DNA of 64,000 bases from Corynebacterium choanae (GCF_003813965.1 NZ_CP033896.1:682001-746000), one strand, 5' to 3'; shown: positions 41,908 to 54,163, counted from the first letter of the stretch. The notes: generated by a model not told the origin, from the sequence alone. Made by a program: numbers and translations.

Positions 41908-44823
41908 TTAATACTCGGGCTGCTGCTCATAGTCGTCGGTGAATTGCGACGGTGGCTGCGGAGTTGCGGCCGGCGGGTTTGGGGGACTATCCGGCGAATC
42001 AGCGGCAACACGTTCAGCGGCTGGTGCGGCCGGTTGCTGTGCTGCAGCGTGTTCGTCGGGTTTCGTGTCCTGGTTGATAAAAGGCTGCGGTGCAGTGCCG
42101 GCGGGCACTCCAGTAGTAGCGGGGAAGGTTACCGAATCTGACTGTGCACTATGCCACTGGTCAGTATCTGGTTCTGGATGATGAGCAGCGGTTTGCGCTG
42201 TCACATTCGCATTCACAGCACTGGTGGCGATCTCTGCGGAGGAGATCACCGGTGCTGCCGTATTGTCTTCCCCTTGGCCGGGAAGCACATGAGTTCCACC
42301 GGCAGACAACCCGGTGCGCTGCAATGGATCAGCGCTTCCTTGCAGTGCATCAGTAGCAGGGGTCGCTGCGCTGTCACGAGATTCTTCGCCGCTGGCGGCT
42401 TCTCCAGGGGAGGAAACCCCTGCATCTAATGTGGTGCTGTCTGCGGTGAGATCATCGGCGCCGGAAGCCATCGATCCTGGGGCAGCTGTCACTAGTTCTT
42501 CCTCGCGGGAAACTGTGCTGTGATCGTTGGCATCGCCAGCAGTTGCAGCAGAGACACCACTTGGATCGTCGCCGCTGACAGGAGTATCAGTAGTGGCGGG
42601 TGCAGCCTGCGCAGTGGATGAGTCAGTAGCAGTGGCATCATCGTGTGCTGCAGTTGCCGCTAGCGATGGTGGGGGAGCGATCTGCTTTAACAGCATTGTT
42701 GCCCGACCTGGCACCACCACATGGCCGCCAGCATCAATGATTGCCTCAGTCAAGGGGTACCCGGTTTCCTCGGTGGTGTCGACAATCACTCGCCACTTCG
42801 CGCCAAACTTCGCCTCCGGAAGTGTGAAGTCGATGGGATCATAGTGGGCGTTAAAACACATGAGGAAGGAATCGTCGACAATCCGCTGACCACGCTCATC
42901 TGGTTCGGCAATCGCATTGCCGTTGAGATAGACCATCAGCGACTTGCCGAAGGTGAAATCCCAGTCTGATTGGGTCATTAATTTGCCCGATGGCACCAGC
43001 CAGGCGATATCGCGCTTGACATGGTCATCGTCGCCGAGCGGACCGCCCGCCAGGAACCGCCGGCGGCGGAACACTGGATGGTTTGCCCGAATCTTCAACA
43101 GCCGCTTGGTGAAATTAATCAACGTCTGATTATCTGCGGCCTGTTCCCAGTCCATCCAGGCTAGCGGTGAATCCTGGCAGTAGACATTGTTGTTGCCATC
43201 TTGGGTGCGAGCCATCTCATCGCCGTGGGCAATCATCGGGGTGCCCTGGGAAAGTAGCAAGGTGGTGAGAAAGTTTCGCCGCTGCTGTGCCCGCAACTGG
43301 GCGATTGCCGGATCATCGGTGGGGCCTTCCACACCACAGTTCCAGGAACGGTTGTGCGATTCCCCGTCGCGGTTACCTTCCCCGTTCGCATCGTTGTGCT
43401 TTTCGTTGTAGGACACCAGATCGTTGAGGGTAAACCCGTCGTGTGCGGTGACAAAGTTAATACTTGCCGTTGGGCGGCGACCATTATTGGCATACAAATC
43501 GGAGGAACCGGTCAACCGGGAGGCGAATTCACCGAGCGTTGCTGGTTCACCCCGCCAAAAATCCCGAACCGTATCGCGATACTTCCCGTTCCATTCCGTC
43601 CACAGTGCTGGGAAGTTCCCAACCTGGTAGCCGCCTTCGCCAATATCCCAAGGTTCCGCAATGAGTTTCACCTGGGAGACGATCGGATCCTGCTGGACGA
43701 GATCGAAGAAGGCGCTGAGCCGGTCGACATCGTGAAGTTCGCGGGCAAGGGTGGATGCCAAGTCGAATCGGAAACCGTCAACATGCATCTCAGAAACCCA
43801 ATACCGCAGCGAATCCATGATCAGCTGCAAGGTGTGTGGATGACGCACATTTAAGGAGTTACCGCAGCCGGTGTAGTCCATATAGTGCACTTTGTCGTCG
43901 TGGACGAGACGGTAGTAGGCGGCATTGTCGATACCGCGGAACGCAATAGTTGGCCCCATATGGTTGCCTTCGGCGGTGTGGTTGTACACCACATCCAAAA
44001 TAACCTCGATGCCCGCCTCGTGGAACGTGCGCACCATCCCTTTGAATTCGCTGACTGCACCACCGGGTTTGGAGGATGCGGCATAGTCCTGGTGGGGTGC
44101 TAAAAAGCCAAAGGTGTTGTAGCCCCAATAGTTGCGTAAACCAAGTTCACGCAAGCGGTCATCCTGCAAGAATTGGTGTACCGGCATCAGCTCAATGGCG
44201 GTGACTCCAAGATCTTTCAGGTAGTCGATAATCACCGGATGTGCCAGCCCCGCATAGGTGCCGCGGAGTTTTTCTGGAATATCCGGATGCGTCATTGTCA
44301 TGCCTTTGACATGCGCTTCATAGATGACGGTTTTGTCGTAGGGGATCTTCGGTGCGCGGTCATTCGCCCAGTCAAAGAACGGGTTAATAACCACGGAGGT
44401 CATGGTGTGTCCGAGGGAATCTTCCTCGTTGCGCTTCGACAAATCATAGGGATCGTTGATGTCGTAAGAAAACAGCGAAGGGTGTCCGTCGAATTCGCCG
44501 TCGAAGGCTTTCGCATACGGGTCAACCAGCAGTTTATTCGGGTCGCAGCGGTGTCCGTTTGCTGGATCATATGGCCCGTAGACTCGGTAGCCATAGCGTT
44601 GCCCCGGGGTGATCCCTGGCAGGTAGCAGTGCCACGTGTGGGCGTCGACTTCCTCGAGATTGATTCTGGTTTCGTTGTTGTCTTCATCAAGCAGGCACAG
44701 CTCTACTTTCTCGGCGATATCGGAGAAAATGGAAAAGTTGGTGCCCGCTCCGTCATAGGTGGAGCCCAATGGGTAGGCCGATCCTGGCCACACCTGTATG
44801 ACATCAACGGCATCATTACTCAT
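41908..44823 (-). CDS. glgX: Glycogen debranching enzyme with a long low-complexity C-terminal extension
   Basis: 971 residues from ATG 44821-44823 (MSNDAVDVIQVWPG). Residues 1-about 130 form the CBM48 module (YPLGSTYDGAGTNFSIFSDI). The GH13 isoamylase-type barrel follows: VILDVVYNHTAEGNHMGPT, DGFRFDLASTLA (nucleophile), KLIAEPWDIGEGGYQVGNFP (acid/base), NFVTAHDGFTLNDLVSYNEK and LLSQGTPMIAHGDEMARTQD. The family enzyme ends near AGGHVVVPGRATMLLKQIAP (about residue 715). Here about 250 more residues of Ala/Asp/Ser/Pro-rich sequence follow, without any recognised domain. The enzyme removes alpha-1,6 branches and supplies linear dextrins to TreY/TreZ. The start at 44829 is an alternative. Confidence 0.93.
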   Translation of the reverse strand: MSNDAVDVIQVWPGSAYPLGSTYDGAGTNFSIFSDIAEKVELCLLDEDNNETRINLEEVDAHTWHCYLPGITPGQRYGYRVYGPYDPANGHRCDPNKLLVDPYAKAFDGEFDGHPSLFSYDINDPYDLSKRNEEDSLGHTMTSVVINPFFDWANDRAPKIPYDKTVIYEAHVKGMTMTHPDIPEKLRGTYAGLAHPVIIDYLKDLGVTAIELMPVHQFLQDDRLRELGLRNYWGYNTFGFLAPHQDYAASSKPGGAVSEFKGMVRTFHEAGIEVILDVVYNHTAEGNHMGPTIAFRGIDNAAYYRLVHDDKVHYMDYTGCGNSLNVRHPHTLQLIMDSLRYWVSEMHVDGFRFDLASTLARELHDVDRLSAFFDLVQQDPIVSQVKLIAEPWDIGEGGYQVGNFPALWTEWNGKYRDTVRDFWRGEPATLGEFASRLTGSSDLYANNGRRPTASINFVTAHDGFTLNDLVSYNEKHNDANGEGNRDGESHNRSWNCGVEGPTDDPAIAQLRAQQRRNFLTTLLLSQGTPMIAHGDEMARTQDGNNNVYCQDSPLAWMDWEQAADNQTLINFTKRLLKIRANHPVFRRRRFLAGGPLGDDDHVKRDIAWLVPSGKLMTQSDWDFTFGKSLMVYLNGNAIAEPDERGQRIVDDSFLMCFNAHYDPIDFTLPEAKFGAKWRVIVDTTEETGYPLTEAIIDAGGHVVVPGRATMLLKQIAPPPSLAATAAHDDATATDSSTAQAAPATTDTPVSGDDPSGVSAATAGDANDHSTVSREEELVTAAPGSMASGADDLTADSTTLDAGVSSPGEAASGEESRDSAATPATDALQGSADPLQRTGLSAGGTHVLPGQGEDNTAAPVISSAEIATSAVNANVTAQTAAHHPEPDTDQWHSAQSDSVTFPATTGVPAGTAPQPFINQDTKPDEHAAAQQPAAPAAERVAADSPDSPPNPPAATPQPPSQFTDDYEQQPEY

Positions 44824-45459
44824 GACCAATACTCTAGCCTAAAACCTTCATTTTTACCCTGACGAAACATTTGCCGTCGGCGGCAGAAACATTGTATGAC
44901 CTGCTAGTTTTGTGAGCAATAGTGGTGAGGAAAGTGGCCTTGTAATGGTATTACTTACCGGATGGTGTTGCGCAGAAAACCTTCACAGATAGGTGGAAAA
45001 CTTAGTCACTGACTGAGGCGATGCTGGTCGGTTTTCCGTCCTGGTGAGGCGCGGTGTTGCATACTTTGCGCCCGTATCCTTGGCGTCTCAATACGTGGGA
45101 TACAGCCCCGAACAGTCTGTCCCCAGTGAAACATTTTCTGGATGGGCTGTAGACGAACAATTCCGGTTGCGTAATCTGTGGAAAACTCGCGAGAGGAGCC
45201 ATTGTGCCTGCAGCTTGGTCGAATTCGGCGGATCTGAGCCGCGGTGTCCCTCACCCCTGCATGAGGTGGGCAGCGCACTGCATCCCCTAGCGGCTGAACC
45301 GGGGTATAAGGAAGGAATCAATACAGCGCCGACCACTGCGCACCTCTGCGCTGTCGAGCGCCAGACTATGCCCCGGGTTGGTTCCAACGAGCAGAGGAGG
45401 CATACCTTAACCGGCTAGGACAGTTACCACAGTGCTTGGTTGCTGCAAGTCACCTGCTC
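44824..45459. other. Intergenic region upstream of glgX
   Basis: About 635 bases holding the glgX promoter (divergent side) and the 3' flank of the TetR gene. No convincing gene, repeat or RNA is visible. Confidence 0.3.
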
Positions 45460-46089
45460 CTACTGCAACGCGGCGGTGCCGGTAACAATCATCTTCACGC
45501 CTTGCGCAAACTGATCCTCGACACTTGCAGCATCAGTAGTATTCGGGGTGCTTTCACCCGTTGCCTTACAAAGCTGGGCAACCGCTTGCTCATGAGACAC
45601 CGCCCCAAAGGCGAAATGCACCAGCGTTGCCGCACACATTCCTTGCAGTGCCGGATCGGAGGCAACCTTGTCTAACGTTGAGAGAAACGCCTGTTCCAAA
45701 TCAGTTCGTAACTGTGGCTTCGATAATGCTGCAAGTACGAGCTCGGCACCATCACGGTGCGCCAACAATGTTGATCGCAACCGCAGGCTCAGTTCCAAGG
45801 GGTCGGTAGCAGAATGTAGCGGAATCGCAATTTGTGGATGATTCGTCTGCATTCGACGAACCAGCTGCTGTTTTTCTTCACTATCGGGCAGTTGCGGATA
45901 AATCACCGGGGCCAGCAAAATAAGGCCTAGTTCGGCAATAAGTTCCTGCTTGGAAGGGAAATGCCAGTAGAGTGCGCCGGGAGCGACGGAGAGCTGCTTG
46001 GCAAGACGTCGCATCGTCATGTCGCTGAGACCATAGGTGTCGAGAATCTCGATGGCGGCTTGTGAAATAATCTCCCGGGTTAATTGCAC
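45460..46089 (-). CDS. TetR-family transcriptional regulator
   Basis: 209 residues from ATG 46087-46089. The N-terminal DNA-binding domain is typical: TREIISQAAIEILDTYGLSD, the helix-turn-helix MTMRRLAKQLSVAPGALYWH, then FPSKQELIAELGLILL. The C-terminal ligand/dimer domain is TetR_C-like and helical, with one cysteine (LQGMCAATLVHFAFGAVSHE) and a short Thr/Asp/Glu linker near the end. No target operator is recognised. The adjacent lipoprotein gene is downstream of its promoter on the other strand and could be a target. Confidence 0.9.
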   Translation of the reverse strand: MQLTREIISQAAIEILDTYGLSDMTMRRLAKQLSVAPGALYWHFPSKQELIAELGLILLAPVIYPQLPDSEEKQQLVRRMQTNHPQIAIPLHSATDPLELSLRLRSTLLAHRDGAELVLAALSKPQLRTDLEQAFLSTLDKVASDPALQGMCAATLVHFAFGAVSHEQAVAQLCKATGESTPNTTDAASVEDQFAQGVKMIVTGTAALQ

Positions 46090-46671
46090 GATTTAACATT
46101 AGCTGAGTGGGTGACTATTAGGGCGAAGGTGTTGGAAAAACTTTCCCCACACTGCTGCAGCTGCTATCCATTGCGTGGCAAGCACGAACTTGACCCATCG
46201 GCAGGCAGCACTCTTGCTGTCCAGGGCGACAATCTACCCGCATTTGAGGGGGTCGAGCAGTGGGCTAACCGTGAGAAGCCGCTGAGATTTTGGTTGCTAA
46301 ACGGTATCAATTCTTATGCCCCCAGTTGGCTGCCCACAGCTGGCAGAAGGGGCAATAACGGCTTGCATCAAGCGATACTGTTGCTAAGCAATACTGCAAT
46401 GAGCAGCAGAAATGGTAACAAATGGGGCAAGGAATAGTGCCTAGTTGGGAATATCTAGGTGTGCCTACCGACTCGTTGCTTGTTGCGGATACGTGCTATT
46501 GCCAGCGAAATAAGCGCGCTAGAATACGTGTGCCTGCTGATTGCTGCCATGAAAACTTCGACATTGCCCGACAACTGTGGAAGTCAAGGCGCTGGCAGGT
46601 GACAACGTTTCCGTTTGCACGTTACAAACGATGGTGTGCGTTGCACCCATCCTGAAGGAGAATGTACATCC
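46090..46671. other. Divergent region between the TetR gene and the lipoprotein gene
   Basis: About 580 bases. A 117-codon plus-strand frame starting at 46084 has no ribosome-binding site or recognisable content. The operator of the TetR protein is expected in the first 100 bases but cannot be assigned. Confidence 0.3.
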
Positions 46672-47358
46672 ATGCGCACTTTCGGGTCTGTGAAGAAAGC
46701 CCTGGTTATCTCGGCGATGGCGGTGCCGCTGGTGCTCACCGCCTGCGGATCCGATGACGAGGCTGCAACCACCACCACAGCTTCGAGCACGTCAACGACC
46801 ACCTCCACTGAGACGAAGTCCAAAGACAAGGACAAAACCACCAAGTCGGAGAAGACCTCCACTGCGGACAAAGACGATGATGTCACCGTCACCGAAACCG
46901 CCACCGAAACTGCCACCGAAACCTTGAGTCCGGAGGAACAAGAGCAGTACAGTGAAGAGCTCAAGCAGCAAATTGAAGCTGCAAAAGCAGCGGTGAAAAC
47001 CGTCGAAAACGGTGCGCCGGCCGACCAAGCCCTGGTCGATGAACTTCTCGAGCTGGAACGCAACGTCAACTCGCTCGACCCGAATGTTGATATCCGCGAA
47101 TACTTCTGTGCAGCGGATCGGGAAGCCCCAGAAACGCAGCAGGTTCTGGAGTCCCGCGTATTGCTGCTCAACGCAATCCGGAACACCGGTCAAGAAATTC
47201 CTGCACCAGAAATTGAACTCAACGACGTCAAGGTCGACGGCGATGTTGCTTCCGGTACTGTGACGGTTTCGGTGAACCAACCGAACTCCTACCCAGTGTC
47301 TACACCGCAGGCCTTCAAGAAGGAAGACGGCAAGTGGCGCGTATGCACCTTGAAGTAA
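46672..47358 (+). CDS. Lipoprotein with a Thr/Ser/Lys/Glu-rich linker (paralogue 2)
   Basis: 228 residues from ATG 46672, nine bases after AAGGAG. The signal peptide ends in the lipobox LVLTAC. A low-complexity linker of about 60 residues (Thr/Ser, then Lys/Asp, then VTVTETATETATETL) precedes a helix-rich part (EEQEQYSEELKQQIEAAKAA). The final strands (NDVKVDGDVASGTVTVSVNQ, KKEDGKWRVCTLK) have two cysteines (REYFCAADRE and WRVCTLK). Linker style and C-terminal architecture match the lipoprotein at 40824-41552. Function unknown; probably a surface-exposed anchored protein. Confidence 0.75.
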   Translation: MRTFGSVKKALVISAMAVPLVLTACGSDDEAATTTTASSTSTTTSTETKSKDKDKTTKSEKTSTADKDDDVTVTETATETATETLSPEEQEQYSEELKQQIEAAKAAVKTVENGAPADQALVDELLELERNVNSLDPNVDIREYFCAADREAPETQQVLESRVLLLNAIRNTGQEIPAPEIELNDVKVDGDVASGTVTVSVNQPNSYPVSTPQAFKKEDGKWRVCTLK

Positions 47359-47427
47359 GCACATTTGTGTGAACACTAGACTGCTAACAAGCTTCAACAT
47401 AGTGGCGGGCTAGCAGCGTAACGACAC

Positions 47428-47477
47428 AAGCAGGCCAGCGGACACCTCTTAAGCGGGGTAGCCGCTGGCCTGCTTTG
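47428..47477 (+). terminator. Terminator after lipoprotein paralogue 2
   Basis: Perfect 14-base stem AAGCAGGCCAGCGG (47428-47441) with CCGCTGGCCTGCTT (47462-47475), flanked by A and T. Confidence 0.8.
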
Positions 47478-47504
47478 AACTACCAAATTCATTACATCGA
47501 TACG

Positions 47505-47553
47505 CAACACCACCAGCAGACGGTCGCTCACGGGCCGATCGCTGGTGGTGTTG
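47505..47553. terminator. Second hairpin, probable bidirectional terminator
   Basis: CAACACCACCAGC (47505-47517) and its perfect complement (47541-47553) form a 13-base stem with a 23-base loop. The T-run is weak, so a regulatory hairpin is also possible. Confidence 0.5.
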
Positions 47554-47907
47554 TCGTATGGTGTGTCCCAGTGGAGCGATTGTGGTCTGCTACAGCAGAC
47601 TGCTGAAAACCCAGGTGAGGGTGGTTACTGCTGGAACAAGTTTGCGGATCGATGGGTAGTCTGCATTTTTGTTCCACGGTGTTGTTGCAGAATATTGTTC
47701 ACCGGGGTAGCAGGGGAACTGGAGCTGTAATGGCTGTGTCTGGTGGGGAGGAGCGGTGATTTTTCACTATTTCGGCGCATTTCCACAACACTGTTCAGTA
47801 TTGGACTATATGCTGGTTGAACGATGGTCAGCATTGTGGTTGAACACTGCCCAGCCACGGATGCTGTTTTACAAACCACCTCACCTGCGAAGCTTTTAGG
47901 AGTATTG

Positions 47908-48927
47908 ATGACGACTACCACTGGCGAAGACACTCCCGACATCCTCACCCGTGCCCGCGCGAAAGTGCTCGACCGTGGTGAAGGGCTGTCGAAGGATGGA
48001 GTCCTCGAAGTTCTGCAACTGCCAGATGACCGAATCGAAGAGCTCCTCGCTTTAGCCCATGAAGTACGGTTGAAGTGGTGTGGTGAAGAAGTCGAACTCG
48101 AAGGCATTATTTCGCTGAAAACTGGCGGCTGCCCCGAAGACTGCCACTTCTGTTCCCAATCTGGTTTATTCCAGTCACCGGTGCGCAACGCCTGGCTGGA
48201 TATCCCGGCATTGGTCGATGCCGCGAAACAGACCGCGAAAACTGGGGCAACCGAATTTTGTATTGTGGCAGCGGTGAAAGGACCCGACGAGAAGCTGATG
48301 GATCAGCTCATCGAAGCAGTTGGGGCAATCCAACAGGAAGTCGACATCAACGTTGCTGCATCTGTTGGTATTTTGACGCAAGAGCAAGTTGATCGCTTAG
48401 CGGCAGCAGGGGTACATCGCTATAACCACAATCTGGAGACTGCCCGATCCTTCTTCCCAAATGTGGTGACTACCCACTCTTGGGAAACCCGTCGTGACAC
48501 CCTGCAGATGGTGAAAGAAGCCGGAATGGAAGTCTGCTGCGGTGGCATTTTGGGGATGGGCGAAACCCCCGAACAACGCGCCGAGTTTGCTACCGAACTT
48601 GCCGAACTTGATCCTCACGAAGTGCCGATGAACTTCCTGGATCCCCGCCCCGGAACCCCGTTCGCCGACAAGGAAGTAATGCCAGCTGCAGAGGCATTGA
48701 AATGTATCGGCGCCTTCCGGTTGGCGCTGCCGAAGACAATTCTGCGCTTCGCCGGTGGTCGGGAACTCACCCTCGGCGACTTAGGTGCGGAGCAGGGCAT
48801 GCTTGGCGGTATCAATGCGATTATTGTCGGCAACTACCTGACCACCTTGGGGCGTCCACAAGAACGTGACCTCGACATGGTGGGTAAGTTGCGGCTGCCA
48901 ATCAAAGCTTTGAACTCGACGGTGTAA
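47908..48927 (+). CDS. bioB: Biotin synthase
   Basis: 339 residues from ATG 47908, preceded by TTAGGAG; the frame is open upstream but that part is not conserved. A radical-SAM TIM barrel protein that inserts sulfur into dethiobiotin. The CxxxCxxC cluster motif is in [13 protein letters not shown]; other BioB blocks are [42 protein letters not shown] and [11 protein letters not shown]. Near the end are [11 protein letters not shown] and the arginine of [11 protein letters not shown] for the [2Fe-2S] site. Biotin made here is the cofactor of the transcarboxylase 1.3S subunit. No bioA, bioD or bioF is in the window. Confidence 0.95.
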   Translation: MTTTTGEDTPDILTRARAKVLDRGEGLSKDGVLEVLQLPDDRIEELLALAHEVRLKWCGEEVELEGIISLKTGGCPEDCHFCSQSGLFQSPVRNAWLDIPALVDAAKQTAKTGATEFCIVAAVKGPDEKLMDQLIEAVGAIQQEVDINVAASVGILTQEQVDRLAAAGVHRYNHNLETARSFFPNVVTTHSWETRRDTLQMVKEAGMEVCCGGILGMGETPEQRAEFATELAELDPHEVPMNFLDPRPGTPFADKEVMPAAEALKCIGAFRLALPKTILRFAGGRELTLGDLGAEQGMLGGINAIIVGNYLTTLGRPQERDLDMVGKLRLPIKALNSTV

Positions 48928-49240
48928 CAACCGTAGCTGGATACCGTCGCCGCCGGTAGCATGCCGCCGAAGGCGACGGTTTCGGTAGGTTTTCCCCGCG
49001 CAGTCAACCCGTGCCGGGGAAGACCTGTTATTGGAAGAATGCATAGCTATCGGCTGCCGGGTCGCTGCCGTATTGCGCCTCGACTAGGCGATGTTTGCGG
49101 TGTGCAGTAGCTTTCGGGCAGCCTACACGCGATGTGCTGTGCAACCCTTGCATGTGTTGCAACCAAATACTGCAAAGCCCAGTTCATGATCCGCTGCTGG
49201 GCACACTACAACCCTGTTGGGAAAAGAAAAGGAAGTTGTT
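48928..49240 (+). other. bioB-bsaP intergenic region
   Basis: 313 bases with a hairpin at 48943-48980 and no other feature. The bsaP-like gene therefore probably has its own promoter here. Confidence 0.35.
48943..48986 (+). terminator. Terminator after bioB
   Basis: ACCGTCGCC (48943-48951) pairs with GGCGACGGT (48972-48980), with a GC-rich inner loop, and is followed by TTTCGG. It separates bioB from the bsaP-like gene. Confidence 0.6.
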
Positions 49241-49498
49241 GTGAAGCGCACTGATTCCCAAGAATTAGCAGCTGCGCTGCTCACCGGGGAGCGGCCAGTA
49301 TTTCACCCCAATACTGGCCAGGAAATCGCCAAGGGAGAAACTATCCACCTGTCGCCATCGGCGCGTGCAGGACTCGAGGCGCCACGGTATTGCCAAATAT
49401 GTGGACGCAGAATGATCGTGCAGATCCGACCAGATGGGTGGCAAGCCTATTGTTCCCGCCATGGGGAAGTGGACTCCAGCTATCTCGACCAACGCTAA
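49241..49498 (+). CDS. bsaP: Probable biotin synthase auxiliary protein
   Basis: 85 residues from GTG 49241 ([20 protein letters not shown]), preceded by AAAGGAAG. A short N-terminal helix is followed by a [12 protein letters not shown] segment and the metal- or cluster-type motif [20 protein letters not shown], then CSRHG. The pattern CxxC...WxAxCxRHG and the position downstream of bioB match the small actinobacterial protein BsaP (Rv1590-like), reported to be required for biotin synthase activity. This identification comes from recalled family features, not a search. Unlike tight mycobacterial arrangements, a terminator-like hairpin separates it from bioB here. Confidence 0.75.
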   Translation: MKRTDSQELAAALLTGERPVFHPNTGQEIAKGETIHLSPSARAGLEAPRYCQICGRRMIVQIRPDGWQAYCSRHGEVDSSYLDQR

Positions 49499-49727
49499 AA
49501 CGTCTGTCCCGCATCGTCTTGCCCCTGCCGTCGGGTGGGTAAGCGGGTTGTAGCTGTGTCGTGCTAGGGGTGCGTCATGTGGCAGGGGTGCAGGTGGGGT
49601 GGCGGTGTGTCCGTGGTGTGGGCTGGCGTGCGCCCATCCTTGCGGACTTGGGCAACAGCGACCGCTGTACCGGGGAAACCCTGCCAAAGCCGCCAACTGT
49701 GGCAGGTATTTGTTAGATTGGCTAGCT

Positions 49728-50369
49728 ATGACAAAGGCAGCAAACACCACCTCGTGGTGGTATCGGGCATGGCACACCGATCTCGGTGTTTGGCGAAGCA
49801 CCATCATCGGCAGCGTTTTAGGTGCTGTGATCTTGGGGCTGATAGTCGGCTGGTTTCGGCCAACCTATCTCGTCACCCCAGGGGAACAGGGCGAATTTCG
49901 GGTAATCGATGATCCACTGACGCAGCCGGAATTCACCGCCACGGTGTGGTGTGTGCTGTTGGCGTCGATCTTGGCTGTGGCTATCGCCGGGCATTTGTGG
50001 TTTTGGGCGGCGGTCCGGCCAGTGATGCCATTGCGGATCGTGGTGTTAGGGCTGTTTGCAACGCTGCTGATTGTCACCTGTGCCCAGATTGGCAGTGAAC
50101 TGCATTATCCACTGCCTGATATCACCGATCTTGCACCCACCGCAGAAGTTGCAGTTGCTGCTCCGTTCCAGATCGGTTTGGGTTCCTATTTTGTGGCCGG
50201 ATCCATCGGTGGTCTGGTGTATTTGCTGCTCGTGGCACTCGTTGGCGAAAGCCCCCGGGTGGTGCGGCGCCATGCCGGAGAAGAATCAGCAACCCCGCCA
50301 CAAATACTTGCCGAAACGTCGCCAGCAGCGACCAATGCAACGCCGCGAACGTCAGCAGTCCAGGGGTAG
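49728..50369 (+). CDS. Four-helix membrane protein (DUF2567-like)
   Basis: 213 residues from ATG 49728. Membrane helices: STIIGSVLGAVILGLIVGWF, ATVWCVLLASILAVAIAGHL, MPLRIVVLGLFATLLIVTCA and SYFVAGSIGGLVYLLLVALV. The first external loop reads RPTYLVTPGEQGEFRVIDDP, and a Thr/Ala-rich cytoplasmic tail ends the protein. Helix spacing and the loop resemble the actinobacterial DUF2567 membrane family. No function is known. It lies upstream of the his operon on the same strand but 277 bases away. Confidence 0.65.
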   Translation: MTKAANTTSWWYRAWHTDLGVWRSTIIGSVLGAVILGLIVGWFRPTYLVTPGEQGEFRVIDDPLTQPEFTATVWCVLLASILAVAIAGHLWFWAAVRPVMPLRIVVLGLFATLLIVTCAQIGSELHYPLPDITDLAPTAEVAVAAPFQIGLGSYFVAGSIGGLVYLLLVALVGESPRVVRRHAGEESATPPQILAETSPAATNATPRTSAVQG

Positions 50370-50646
50370 TGTTTTCGCCCCTCATAGGTGGCTGCGCTGC
50401 AAGCAGATTGCAAACCCTGCGCTAAGCCGTAACCCGTCATCGTCTTGCCTAGCAAGCCGCTGGCGGGTTTGTTGCTGTGGCACTGTGCTGTGCGGCTGTG
50501 AAATATACTGATTGTTTCATCAGGTGAGACGGATTTGTGGTGTTTCACCAGTTTTGTCTCACGGCGCGGTGAGCCACAGTACACTGGGGCAGGTTACTCA
50601 CGGTGTGTTGCATGCGCAGCCCGGAAGGCACAGGAAAAAGATTGCA
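50370..50646 (+). promoter_or_regulatory. hisD leader with mutually exclusive hairpins
   Basis: The leader holds GGTGAGAC (50523-50530) complementary to GTCTCAC (50556-50562). The latter can instead pair with GGTGAG further on (about 50568-50573). Competing pairings of this kind are typical of attenuators. I do not see a T-box core motif (GGTGG-ACCGCG) or a His-rich leader peptide, so the control mechanism is unclear. Confidence 0.4.
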
Positions 50647-53171
<2,525 letters not shown>

Positions 53172-53548
53172 ATCGGCACAGCAGCGGGACGGGCACCCGC
53201 CCGTGAGGGTGCCAGTTGTTCACTCTGGTGTAGTTCGGTCTGGTTTGCCCCAGCACCTGGTGTGGGATGGCAGATGGCACGACGAGTCCTGCACCCAGTT
53301 ATGCCGTAAACAATGCCTATCCGGGGCTATATGGTAGACGCGATAACCTGTTGCCCGGTAGGTTGAACCAATGCCCATGGTGCAACGATGCGGTATGCCG
53401 GTAGACACTGCACTGTGTGTGCGGTGAGTTGCAGATGATGCACTGTGCTGCCGCTTGCATGAGTTTCATTTTTTGATTTCCGGCTCCTGCGATGCTTTTC
53501 CTGCAAGGTGGTGTCGCCGGTGGTGGGGAGAGGATCACAACAACGATC
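53172..53548 (+). other. hisC-hisB gap
   Basis: 377 bases inside the his locus with no gene that I can support. A weak inverted pair (GGTTGAACCA / TGGTGCAAC near 53360-53385) is present. Such a gap is unusual between hisC and hisB. Confidence 0.3.
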
Positions 53549-54163
53549 ATGGAATCGCACACAACAACCCGGGTTGGTGAGGTGCGCCGCACCACGGGCG
53601 AATCAGACATTACTGTGCGCATTGATCTGGACGGTTCGGGGCGCTGCGATATTGCCACCGGTTTGCCGTTTTTCGACCATATGCTGCACGCCTTCGGGGT
53701 GCATGGGTTATTCGATCTCACCGTGCAAGCCGCCGGTGATATTGCGGTCGATGCCCACCACACCGTCGAAGACACTGCGATTGTGCTCGGCCAAGCACTG
53801 CGCCAGGCGCTAGGGGACAAGGCAGGTATTCGCCGTTTTGGTTCCTGTCAGCTGCCCATGGATGAAACCTTAGTGGAGGCAGTCGTCGATGTTTCCGGTC
53901 GGCCGTACACAGTGTTTCGGGGGGAGCCCGATGCGATGCAAGTGGCGGTGATCGGTGGCCACTATGCGACGGTAATCAATCAGCATTTCTTCGAATCATT
54001 AAGTTTTCATGCGCAGCTGGCGCTGCATGTCATTGTGCATTCAGGTCGTGATCCGCACCATATCACCGAGGCTGAATATAAGGCGGTGGCGCGGGCAATC
54101 CGGGCGGCGGTGGAACCCGATCCGCGGGTAGTGGGAATTCCGTCAACGAAAGGGGTGCTGTAG
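53549..54163 (+). CDS. hisB: Imidazoleglycerol-phosphate dehydratase
   Basis: 204 residues from ATG 53549 ([20 protein letters not shown]), preceded by GGGGAGAGGA. A monofunctional dehydratase: no N-terminal HAD phosphatase domain, so a separate histidinol-phosphatase (the HisN-like gene at 10351-11193) is needed. Manganese-binding motifs: [71 protein letters not shown]. The next gene starts immediately after its stop. Confidence 0.95.
   Translation: MESHTTTRVGEVRRTTGESDITVRIDLDGSGRCDIATGLPFFDHMLHAFGVHGLFDLTVQAAGDIAVDAHHTVEDTAIVLGQALRQALGDKAGIRRFGSCQLPMDETLVEAVVDVSGRPYTVFRGEPDAMQVAVIGGHYATVINQHFFESLSFHAQLALHVIVHSGRDPHHITEAEYKAVARAIRAAVEPDPRVVGIPSTKGVL

Larger units (their letters stand above)
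47359..47907 (+). other. Region between lipoprotein gene and bioB
   Basis: About 550 bases with two strong hairpins at its start (listed separately) and the bioB promoter in the second half. Two TGAAC half-sites occur at 47818-47822 and 47841-47845. The first, with GGTCA after three bases, resembles a degenerate form of the TGAAC-N3-GTTAC BioQ operator that I recall from corynebacteria. This is tentative. Confidence 0.35.

Noticed and set aside
46084..46437. 117-codon plus-strand frame next to the TetR gene
   Set aside because: Start overlaps the TetR start, there is no ribosome-binding site and no recognisable content.
50370..50646. T-box riboswitch before hisD
   Set aside because: No T-box core sequence or canonical stem I layout could be found; only generic alternative hairpins.
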